Source: Cyprinodon diabolis (lineage: Eukaryota; Chordata; Actinopteri; Cyprinodontiformes; Cyprinodontidae). From it: DNA of 64,000 nt. Made by a program: the position numbers and the translations under genes. The notes beneath the pieces were generated by a model. That model had not been told where the DNA came from. It saw only the letters and a list, made by a program, of their open reading frames with translations, and made no database searches. How positions within the stretch are numbered: position 1 is the stretch's first letter; each line of letters starts with the position of its first letter. This document shows positions 14,049 through 26,000 of this stretch, one piece after another. The DNA lies in the NCBI GenBank assembly GCA_030533445.1, contig CM060068.1, positions 33,500,510 through 33,564,509 on the forward strand, written 5' to 3'.

Positions 14049-17000
14049 TCAAAGCTCAACGTCCACGCTGCCATCGTCTGACTCGCTGAAAACGGCTGAA
14101 GCTATGTTGTGGCTTTTCCTAGGGAGCTCTGGAGGAACGTGGAAGGGATCCATGTTGCCCAGGATCACCTGAGAACTGAGGTCACTTGGTTAAAATTAAG
14201 AGCAAGAAAATGTAGCTTTATGAATATTCTTCATCAAAACAGTTCTTACCTTTGGCCGATACTTGGTTTGTTAACCTTACTAACAGCATCAGTTGGACGA
14301 ACTTGACTTGGGGACTTGTACCCTAAAAGAAAAACACTTTGTACACACTGAAAACTTCCTGAATTTTTCAGACTCAGCCTTTCTAAGTCCTGTATGATCC
14401 TTTTGAAATCTAAAAACCCTAAAGCTCAGAATGAAACTAACACAGAGAAGGTAAAGGATACAACTATGAGAAGGATGAAGGACTTGAGCATTGAAACAGA
14501 AAGAAAGCTGCAAAGTTAAGACAAATGGAAAGAAAGATGTAAAAAAAAAATGACAGAGCAAAAATTTACGTTAAAATAAGGAAAGAAATGGACCCTAGAA
14601 TGGAAACGATGCGAAGGAAGGAAGGAAGGAAGGAAGGAAGGAAGGAAGGAAGGAAGGAAGGAAGGAAGGAAGGAAGGAAGGAATTACTATAGGGTATATT
14701 ATTATTATAGGATACAGCAGACATAAGAAAGGAATGACCATAAATGGAAAACGAGTTGAAGGAAAAAAGGATGAAAGGAACAAATGGCACCACTAGAGCG
14801 TCTCAATGTATTGCAATCTTGAAAGAAAAAGGATCCCTGTGTGTAATGCCACCACTGCACAGGAGTGCCTGGCTACAATGTTTCAGGAGGATATTATATT
14901 TCTTGTACCATGCATGTTAATTCTTCATTCCAATACTAAATTTGATCCCTTGGATTATAATTTCACTGCCATTGATATAACAGCTAACGTGAACTCTTGG
15001 TGGCTAAGTTGCTAAAGCTCGCGTATCATCATTGCAATTTTAAAGAAGTTTAGAAAAGAAAGGAAGGATGCAAGAAAAGGTAGTAGCACGAAACAAAGGA
15101 GATTGATGACACAAGGAAGGATGCAAGGGTTAAAGGAAAGGAAACAACAAAAAAGAAATGAAGGCAAGGCCACACAATTCCCATGTGAGGCGTGTTTTAG
15201 ACAAGACATACCTTCTTCCCATAAAAAAATGTGTTTTGATTCTGACAAATTTCCATTATTGTAAGGGGAACAAACGCTTCCCAGGCAGAACAGGGCTGAT
15301 TACCAGGCAATAAGGGCTGTATGATGAACTGTTCTCTCTTTGCAAAGATAAAGTGCCGACTGAGTGAAATCCATCGATCTCCGTTTAGTTAACTGTGGTG
15401 AATAGTTGAATACTTTTTTCCCACTACACATACCTTCCAATTTCTGTTTGGAGACGGGAGAGCGACTGTGGTAGGGCCTCCTGTCGTAGCTTACATACGA
15501 CACGGCATCCTCCGCTTCTGCCACAGCCAATAAAGAAGCACGATAGTAGATAAGTGGCTGCCAGCGATCCTCCCTGAGGTCAATTATGTGCTCCGCTGTG
15601 TGCTTTTGCAGGTAGGAGAGCCTGCAAATACAGGGAAAAAAAACAAAGTGTGAGAAATGTCAAAGTTCGTATCCCTCTGTCTTCCCCGTTTCTACACTCA
15701 CACTGTCTTCTTGTCTGGTTTGAGCAGCTTGTTGGAGAACTCGCTGAGGATAGTCAGGTAGGAGAGGTACGGAGGTGTAGCGTTGTCTGGAGTCTGGTTG
15801 AACTCTTGGAACACAAACTCGATGCCGTGTCTAAACAGATCCACAAATAAACTCCAGCTACTTACATCTGATCAGACACAAATCCCGAACCGCTGGAGAT
15901 CCGTGGCTCACCTGTGGATCATGACGAGACACTCACGGAACTTTACAAGGTCTCCGAATGTGAGGGCGAAGCGCCTGGCCAGCTCCTTGATGCAGGTGAA
16001 CGTCTGCACTCCAGAGTGAGCTCTGCCACCGCTGTCCTGTTCCCGCTTCAGCTGCATAAACAGCTGCAGAGAGCAGAGAAAAAAACACATCAGCAGCTCC
16101 AACTACGGAAGGAGAGGCTGATTTATTTTTTTTCTCTTTTTAACAAAAATAAGCTTTACCTGCTGCAAACAAAGCACGAGAGTACGAGCGCTCTCTATTT
16201 TATCTATTTGTCTGGTCCTGTAGATGGTTTCCTTGATGATGTCTCCAAAGTCGCTGTAATGCTGGAAAGAAAATGAATGAAATGATGAAAATGTCTAAAG
16301 TTAAATGTAAAAAATACTTAGAAATAAAATAAAAAGATTTCTATGCTTTATAGATTTAAAGGAGAAAACAAAATACCTGTTGTTAGAAGTAATGCCTTTT
16401 AGCAGATATTCTATTTTTTCATAGAAACATGTAGGGATATTTAAATTAAATGTTTTTTTATTTAATTTTATACAGGATTGTTAGCCGACGCGCTGCATTC
16501 GTGTGTCCTGGCCTGTACAGATATTTTACTTCATTTATATTCTCCTACGGCTAAGATATGTTTCCATTCACACAGAATCTTTCTCAATCATCTGTAACTG
16601 CAGATATTCTTGCGTCCAAGTTTGCACACAACTTACAGAAGTATTTATAAAAAGATGCAAAAGCTGCTGCTGCAATTGGGTTTCAGATTTGGAAAAATTG
16701 CTTTGCATGCGGTAAATGTTAACATTTGCATATCCTCCATCTATTAATTAATGTGGGCGGTTTGGTCATTAGAATATGATCTGCAAAATGACGAAGGACA
16801 CAGAGAAAAAAGGTTTGCTTTCTTTGAAGATCTGCTCTGCACGTACAAAAACACCTGTTGGAAGATTTACTTATTAGGCCCTACGAGTCACAACAACATT
16901 TAATTTCCCTTCTGGGTAGATAAAGAATTTTTGAATAAAACTGAAAATAGAAGGACAGTTTTTGGCAAAACCTAAAAAAGTGAAAGCTCTTTAAAGCAGC

Positions 17001-20000
17001 TTTAATAATACAGCTATAACAGGATCACTTATGGTTACATTTCCAGAGCAAAGTTAAGACTAACTGTAGTGGCGTCACCTGTGCAGAAAATACGGACCTT
17101 AAATGTCGTCATTAATGGGAGATTATCGAATATCAATTCAAACCAAATTTTGAATAAATAAGCATTTTTTATTTATAATTAACTAACATTTTGCTCTTTG
17201 TCAAACAATCCTGTTGGGCCTGATTCTAGGATCAATGCATGCTAGATGCAGCTCATGCCCACTGTTGGTTCCACTCCTGGTCTGTTAGTCGTCCATAGAA
17301 GCCCTGGAGAACTTGCTAAAGCGTACGACATCAAGGACTCTATAACTACGCAAACATCTGGTGGACTCTGAGGTGGAACAGCAAGCTGAAAATGGATTGT
17401 TTCAGTAACAGATCACAAATCAGTAAGAAATTAGGTTTTATATTACCGTAATCTTCATGTTTATTCCAGTCCTTAGAAATAACACATCCCCATTCCTTTT
17501 TTCTCTATTTTGAGCAGGGGCACCAATCATTTCTTTCTTTTGCATTTCTTTCCAAAGGTTTCCTTATTAGTTTAATTAAAAGCTTATGTGCAATAAATAC
17601 TTCAGCTTTAATAATATATTTTTGCTCTACTTCAATGTTTTTATCCATCTGGTGAGGAATCCAATGTGTCTGTGCCTGTATGGCAGACATATGGGGGATA
17701 GTGGAGGAACCCTTTAGTGGGATTTGTTTTGACGACATCCAGCTTGGCTTTTTATCACAAATATAATGTGGCATTTGACAGACAAAGGTTAGTTAACACA
17801 CAATGTGATATATATTGAACACGATTAAATCAGTTTCATAAGAGTTTAGGGCCTACAAATGAACTTTTACCTAAAGCTAAAAAAAAATAAAAATAAATAA
17901 AACTAAACTTATTATGCCTTTGTGTCATAAACTGCACTCTTGTTACTTATGGAGCAGAAAAAGCAAATCTAACAGGTTGCTTATTTGACAGATTTTTACT
18001 TTGAACCAAAAAATTCTCTTCCTATCTCTGCAACCTCAGTTAAGCTAAACATTAAAAGTCACAGCAGGGATAGTTTCCTTTTGGTTACAACCTCAATAAC
18101 AGGGATTTTTTTTTAAGTTTTATTTATAATAAACAAAAAAAAAAGTGTATTTGACTGTTCAACATTACAAGCAGGATGCAGACGGGTCAGTTTTTAAGGG
18201 CAAGCAGCAGTAAGCTAGGTTGGATCAGAAGAAGGAAGTGAAGCTAATTTGTTTCTCAACATATCAACTTTGGGAAAGCAAAGGAGTTATGCTGCGTTTG
18301 ATTTGTCCCAGAAGCAATGCTGGTGCTGTAACTGCACATCCAAAATACCAATGGGATTTATTAAATGTAGCATTGTAATAATAATAATAGCACATAACAG
18401 CAAATTAATATCCGTTTTATAAGTTCAACCACTGCAGGAACCTCTTTAAAAGCACAGCATTGTGTTATAATCTCGATCAAACATTGCAGTAAAATTGGTA
18501 CAACGTTCAGTAATCTATGTGTTGGCCTCCTCAAAGAATATTGAACCCAAGGCAATAGACCAGGGCAGAAAGAATGAACGGGATTAATCGCGATTAATCG
18601 AATATTGAAATAATCGTCAATTTAGTAATCGATTAATCATTAACTGGAGTATAGAGACTTTAAAACATGCCTTTAGCTGACAGAGCAACCCAATTAGAGA
18701 AGTAATATACCAAAACTGTAAAAAATATATATATATAGATATTTTTTGCATTTAATATAAATAAAAATTCTTCTGTGAATATGCCCTGTTCAGAACTCCT
18801 CAAGTGTAAAAGTTCTACTTTCACCTGGTTTAATTTCATATAAGTCTTCTCTAAGGGACCTTTTGCCATCCAATTATTAATCAATTAATCGAAATCAATC
18901 AATTTGCTAAATAATCGTTAGTTGCAGCCCTGCAATATAGCTCAGGCTCATGTGATTGTTTGGAAATGCAACAAAATGTTCCATTATTTAGGTCATAAAC
19001 TACCAATAAATCACTTTTTTCTATATAACTTTTTTAGACTTTTGTCTCCATATCAACCTCTGTTATTGCAGCTGCAGTGCCTGTTGATGTGCATTCGGTA
19101 CACATCAGGAATCAAAGTTAGAACACTTTGTCTCAAACTAAAAACAACATCCAATTCTACAGCCTTGAGCTACTTTTGAAATATTGGGTGACTGGAATGA
19201 ATGAAGACAACATTTATGTAGTAACTCAAATTTAAATCAACCTAAAGAGAGGTCAGTAATCTAGTATATATACTGACACTGCAACAATTGTTGAATTAAG
19301 CTCATGATCAGTTATGACAAATGTCATCAGTCTATGTCAAATCAAAATGTTTATCAACTGCATGCGCTATATTTACTTAATAATCTGTTTAAATTAATTT
19401 CAGATGTTAGTATATTATTTCTAAATCAATATAAGCTAAATAAAAAGCCTTAGAAAGACTGTCATGAATACCCACAGCAGAATCCTGTAGTAACTTATGA
19501 CAATTATTTTGCAATGTTTATAAAAAATCCTCCTGTAAAGTTTTTAAAATGTTTGTTTTAAAAAACAAAACTACATAAAATCCCAAAACTCAGTCAGAGA
19601 AAAATGCTATAATCTCAGACTATAATGGATATGGAAATACCAAACATGCAAAATGATCATTATTGAATTACATTTCATTATACATAGATATTGAATTTTC
19701 TACCATTAGGCAGTAAAGGTGTAAAGCTGAGCAAAACATACATTTTAAAAGGAATATTCTTTTAGCATCTGATCTTAAACTTCAGGTGGTTTTATATTTT
19801 TGACTGGAAACTCAGCAATTATTACTTATTACAAACCAGACTCTCACTAAAGATACATGCAAATCATCTAAAAAAAATTGCAAAAACCTAACAGATCAAG
19901 TTTAATAATTTACTCTACATAAAGTAAATCAAACAAAACTGCTTTTAAAAAGTTTACAGTTCAGTTAAAATAAGAAATAACATAAAGTGCAAATAATTTG

Positions 20001-23000
20001 TTGCGAAAATACCATGAGATCAAAATAAAATTCTTCAAAAAATTAAGTTTAAAAAGGAAAAATAAATAAAATGCTGGCATAATATTCAATTATATATATT
20101 GACAGATTTTAGGACATAATATTTGTAATAGTCAATATAAATGTAAAAAAACAAATTAAATATGACCAATATAGGTTATTAGAGACCATTGTTTTTGTGG
20201 TTGATAGTTTTTAATTTTAATTAGTATTATTATGACTGAAGTCTCTACAGCAGAACTGTAATCTTCATCCTATCAGAAATAAGGGCTGCATTGATTTAAA
20301 AAAGATAATCTCTATAAATGATAACCTGAATGGACGCAATCTCTAACATCGAACCTATTGGAGCACTATAAACAATCTAAATCAGTATCAGTATTTTTTT
20401 TCTTAAAATAAGTGCACTGTTCTTGAATTGAGGAGGTAAATGAGACACTTTTCCAATGGAACAAGAAAATTTACATTTGAAATAAGAAAAAAAATGCATT
20501 GTCTTATACCAAGAGCATATTACCTAATTATCTTATTTACCTGCTTGAATTAAGAGTAAATAATGTTAATTTGAGATTTTTTTACTTATTTCTGGATCGT
20601 TTTTTGCAGTGAGGAATGAACTTTCACCTTCATATAATGCGGGTAGAGCTCGGCGGCCGCGCTCATCTCCAGCACTCCATGGACAATCAGCTTGCAGTAG
20701 GCGGCGAGCAGATTTCTTCTTCTGTGGAGATCCTCCAGTCTCTCCACTTCAGAGCTTTCACTGACTGCGAGGGTGTGGTAGAAGCATGTGATTAGATGTG
20801 AAACGGTCAAGAATAAAAAGAAAAAAACTTAAATATATGGGAATAAACCCAAAAGAGGGATTAATCACATACAATCATATAAGGGAGAGGAAAAGAACAA
20901 GGCTTAAACTGGGAGGGGGAGTTTGAGTCTTGGGACAATGGCTTTAGCAGGTGGAAATCAAAGATAACATCAGACTGTAGTTATGGTTGTGACACCATGT
21001 GGCTTCAATCTTTCACTAGGCTAATAAAATGGGCTCTGAGGCGAGCCAGAGTTAATGGAATTTTCTCACGGAAAGAGATTGGCCTGATTTTTTGATGTAC
21101 CTCGGTGCTCCTGCCCTCTGAGTAATCTCTGATCCTGGAGTTAATAGAAAACACTGTCCATAGAACAAAATCATTACCAGGAATATCCAATAAAGCAAAA
21201 GCTTTTTATTACATGTTCAAAAACCAATAATCCTGGATTACATTTGCTTGAACATTTAAGAGATTCCCACCAGGACAGTTATTGGCTTTTCTGGACTTCG
21301 CCATATTTGGATGCAATATGTCTGTAGAAGCAGAAGCTCTTATAAAGTGAATGAAACATTTTAGATATGCTAAATGAATTCAGAAGTTTACCTCCAGGAC
21401 TCCACAAAGGGATCTCCGGCATATTTTCTTTTACTTTTCTCCACATGCCACTCTTGTTTTGCTCATTAGGAACTAAAGAGAAGCACACATCGCCGTCATC
21501 GGTCTACACGCTGCTTCACTTTGCATAACAAAGTCGAGCGCACTTCCGTACAAATTAGTCAATCCTGTTTCAGTCTGAAGGTATTAACAGGGTCTCCTTT
21601 GTAATTGGGGGTCAATTGTCAGGTCAGGTTGAAAATCAGGAGACGTTTACAGTCGGCAGGCAGCTTTGCTGTGACTTAATAAGCCAAACGCGTGGCTGTG
21701 CATTTAATAATCTGCATGGTTTCTGAGCACAGGACACTGCAGCTCCAACCGGAGCAGAGGTGGAGTGACAGTGCCATCTACTGTGCAACACCGCAGGGAT
21801 TGAAGATTTCAATGCTACTCCGAGTGCAGAGCTTTGCACTCCTTTGCAGGCCTTAAAAAATAACTATAAACTGTAAAACTTTCAAAATTATCTAAAAGTT
21901 CCTTCATTTTATGCATTTACTTCAGACATTTACACACAGATAAAATAGAAAAAAACACAATGGAAGAAATTTACAGCATTTATTTCCATTGATTCTCATG
22001 ATTGCAGCTTAACTAATAACAATTACAAATGGAGTTTCTCAAAAATCTGATTAATAATTACCGCTAATTTAAAAAAAAATATAGAAATTTGATAGTATGC
22101 TCCACATGAGCGTGGAGCATACTGACTTGACGGATGTCCAGCATACGTCACTGACACCCTCCAGCAAGCTTGTGAGCAACAAATGGTCAAAACTAATAAA
22201 TCTGGCTCTGCACAGAGTGCTGTATCCTGGAGTGGTCATGGAAAATTGAGTGGAAGGAAAACCTTATAGAAAAGGGCATAAAAGAAACAATAATCATAGT
22301 CTTTAGAGCATTCATGATCTGCCATTCTGGACTTTTTGGTTCTGTTTTCATTTTGGTTTCTCAGTTATGCTTTATTTTAAGCTGTGTTGTTGTCAAGATT
22401 TCTTTTCAGCATTGTTGGTATAATTTATTCCTTGGTTTCATTTTAGTTAGTCATTCTTTTTTATCTTTAGGTCATGCTTTCCATGGCTTCAGTTATCTCC
22501 AGTTCCTTCTCTTATCCTCTAGTTTTCACCTCTGTTAATCGATATTTTGTACACATTAGTTTTATTCCCCTTTAGCCTTACTTAAGTTCTCTTCTATTTA
22601 CAGTTAAACCCTGTTTTCCTTGGTTACTCTTTTTATCCCCCTAGTGCTCCTTCCCTTTCCAGTTAGCTCCTTTCTAGCTGTTTCTACCCACACCTGCTCC
22701 CAATTAACTAAATACCCAAATCTTTGCTCTGTCTCCCATATATATTCCTCCTGTATTCCTCATAGCTGGATTCTCTTCATTTTTATGTATGTTCCTCCCA
22801 TTTCTCCTCGTTTTTGGTTCCCAAGTTCCCTGCCTGTTCAGTCTGGATCTATGCTTCTGCTGCCACCAACTTCATCATTAAACCTACAAGAAATCCTCTC
22901 TGCTTCCGTCTCTGCAATTGGGTCCTTTATGGAAAACATCCACCAAACCTGACAGAGCCCATTTAAGACTCTGAAGAAGATTGCCAGGATGTAAAATAAA

Positions 23001-26000
23001 AAGGAAAACAGCTGGAATCAGAACTTTATGTCTTAGTTGTAGCAGGATATGGGAATTAAATGTCTAAGTCATTTTTTGGAATGAGGAAAAATGTCAAACA
23101 CATCTTCCATTGTCGAAGGATCAAGGCAGAGAAGTGGTGATAGTAAAGTTTGCATTTTGTATGGAAATAGTCCCAGAATCTGAAGAAATTAAGAATGAAG
23201 TTTCCACATTGCTGCACTGGGTTTTATCAACCATTAAGTTAGAGTGGATGTCTACTGGGACCATCTAGAATTAGGACTGGTCATCTGACCACACCGTCTT
23301 AGGTTTGATGGCCATGATTTGACTAGGATCGATTTAACAGCAATCTTTTCTGACCTAAACCCCATAGAGAATCTATGCTGAGCAACTGAAGACCACTATT
23401 AGAGCACTTTTACAGGCCAAAGCGTTGCAGTGATTCATGCAAAAGCCCCAGAGAGCATAAACTGTTCGACACATGCTGTTCAGTAGGCTGACATCTCGGA
23501 TAAAAAAAAAAAAAAAAACTTTTAGATTATTAAAAGAACCATCAACTAATTTAGGAATCGATTAAGCATTAATTTAGGTATAAAGACTCTAAAACACACC
23601 TTTAGTTGAAAGAGCATCCCATTCAAAGCAGTTATTATTGTAAAAAAATGTAAGACAATATATAAACTCTTTTTTGTGTTAATATTATCTATCCAGAAGT
23701 CATCAAAGGACATGGTTTTAGCCTCACTTGGTTTAAATTCTGTGTAAACTCTCCTTTAAGGAAACTTTTGCCATCTGATTTTTTTAGATCGATTTATCAA
23801 AAGAATCAACAGATTAATCAGCAACATAGTTGTTAGTTGCAGCCCTGCCGTTTTTTTTTACCAGCCTCGCATATAATTTCCTCAGAATATTTATTCTCTT
23901 TTAGTTTAAAAGCCAAAATTGTCAAAAATATATGAATTTGTCAAATAAATGAATAAATCACATCTCTCACAAGTATAAAATAAACACTTAAGAAGAATTT
24001 TAAATTTCCTAGTTTATAACAAATTGAGGTTGAGGTTGAAGTTGATTGTGATGTTTATTTAACAGAGGATTTAGTTTTGTCACTTTTATCCTTTTTCATT
24101 TTAGACTATTTTTCTTCTTTTGCTGATACTAATACAGGATAATGTTTTTTCTCTATGCTCAAATAAAGACTGAAATATATATTTAAAAAAACACAAAGTG
24201 AAAACATAAATCAAACAATATTTCTCCCTGAAATAAGAAATCTGTATAAACTTTTTTCTTCCATATGAGCTGAACATCTGCTTTTTATGGAAAATATCAA
24301 AATCGATCAATCAAAATGCAAACATGCAGACGATGTTGCAACATTCTGAGCACAGCATTTGTTTTCCATTTCCTAATCCTGCCCCGTCTCCCCCTACACC
24401 TCTCAGCTGGTCTTTGCTCACCTTTGCTGTCTGCTATTAATAATAATGCAAATATGTTGAGATCATACCTCTGCTTTGGTTGTCACAGTCTGGGACGACA
24501 AACACATGCAGGGATACGAAGGTGAGGAGCGCCCTCTGCAGTTTGGGACTGGGCGTGTAGAGCAGCGGGCCGAAGCAGGTGGGATCCCACACCTGCAGCT
24601 GGTACGAGTGAGCCATCAGAACATCGCAAACCCCTAGAAAAGCCTAAAAGGGAAGGAAAGGTTAGAGAAAATTAAAGGAGAAAAAAAAAGATGAGAAAAA
24701 TGTTCATCCTTCCTGCCGTACCTGAGTCCTCACACCGTGGTGACAGTGGGAGAGACACCGATGGCTCCTCTCACAAAACAGTCGCAGCTGGAGCCTCTGG
24801 GCCACAGCCTTCTCCTGAAGAAAGGCAAAACATGTTGCGTCTCCAAATGTGTAAATACTAGCTATTAAAGAAAAGATTTCCAGACGGGAAAGAATAATAA
24901 CAACATCCATCCAGCCATTTTCTGACACGCTTTATCCCAAGCGGGGTGGCGAGGGGTCCTGGTGCCTATCTCCAGCTGTCTACAGGTGAGAGGCGGGGTA
25001 CACCCTGGACAGCTCGCCAGTTCATCGCAGAATAAAAAAAACATTACGTTTTCTTTTCACAACAGATTGTTGAAACACGTTCATCCTGGACATTAATCTC
25101 CTAAAAATTGTCTATTTTCCTCCAATTTACACAAAATTATTAATAAAGGCAAAAAAATGTACAGAAAATGAATTTGTATCTCAAACCACATTCCTTGTGT
25201 AGTTTTTGGCATCATAGTGGAGAGATATATGATAAGCAAAATATGAATATTTAATCTAAGCTGTAAATTTGGTCTTTGCTTTTAACAGCAGTCCATCTAA
25301 ATTAATATATCATCCTTACTAAAAATCACCTCTATAACATGAGGTATGCTTAGAGTAAGTGAACCTGAGTCTTATTAAATCTAAGAACACCTAACCAGCT
25401 GCTGGGGTTGGTGGTGGCAGCATCATGCTGTGGGACTATCTGGCTCTCGTTGGTGCAGGTGGACTCAACAAAATGGACAGAATACTGAAGGTCGATCTCC
25501 TCCACACACTAAAACTAAGTCTATTTTTTTAAATAAGTGTACATCGACTTGATTTGAGTCAAAAAGTACAACTATGCACGGATGGATTCAGATTTTTGTA
25601 ATTAAAACATTTAAAAAAAACATCCATAATCTTATTTGAAGTGGAGCACATATAATTATTTTATTTTAAGTAACAAAATACTCTTTCAAAGACAAATAAT
25701 GTGTCTTACCAGCTCCAATAATCGCCAAACTTATTTCAAGAATTTTTCTTTCTTTAAGATTAATTTGTTTTTCCTAGATAGTTTTAATTCTGAGAAACTT
25801 GGCTGTAACAGAAAGTAAAATTAAACACACAATTAATAATATGTAAAACAGGCTAAAATTAACCTCAACCCTATTGGATGAGTATGAAATGAATCATGAA
25901 ACCACAGATTTAAATAAACTCCACTTATTCTGCCCAGTACAGCCGTCAAACATCCAGCTAGAACATTGTTGCTCTAGTTTTCTTATGTCATCGAATACTC

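Larger units (their letters stand above)
20765..24468. other. STAG3 intron with repeats and a candidate cassette exon
   Basis: This 3.7-kb intron holds the candidate cassette exon 21392-21472, a pyrimidine-rich repeat at about 22310-22955, a Tc1-type relic near 23200-23480 and a hAT-like MITE at 23515-23848. The pyrimidine-rich stretch ends in ctctgcttccgtctctgcaa, a phrase common at the ends of fish dispersed repeats (possibly a solo LTR), but I found no terminal repeats to prove it. Confidence 0.5.

Noticed and set aside
14566..14793. Frames rich in FLPS repeats on the - strand
   Set aside because: They are translations of the (GGAA)n microsatellite.
22314..22952. Hydrophobic frames over a pyrimidine-rich stretch
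   Set aside because: Apparent membrane-protein composition comes from T/C-rich repeat sequence; there are no conserved motifs or splice context.
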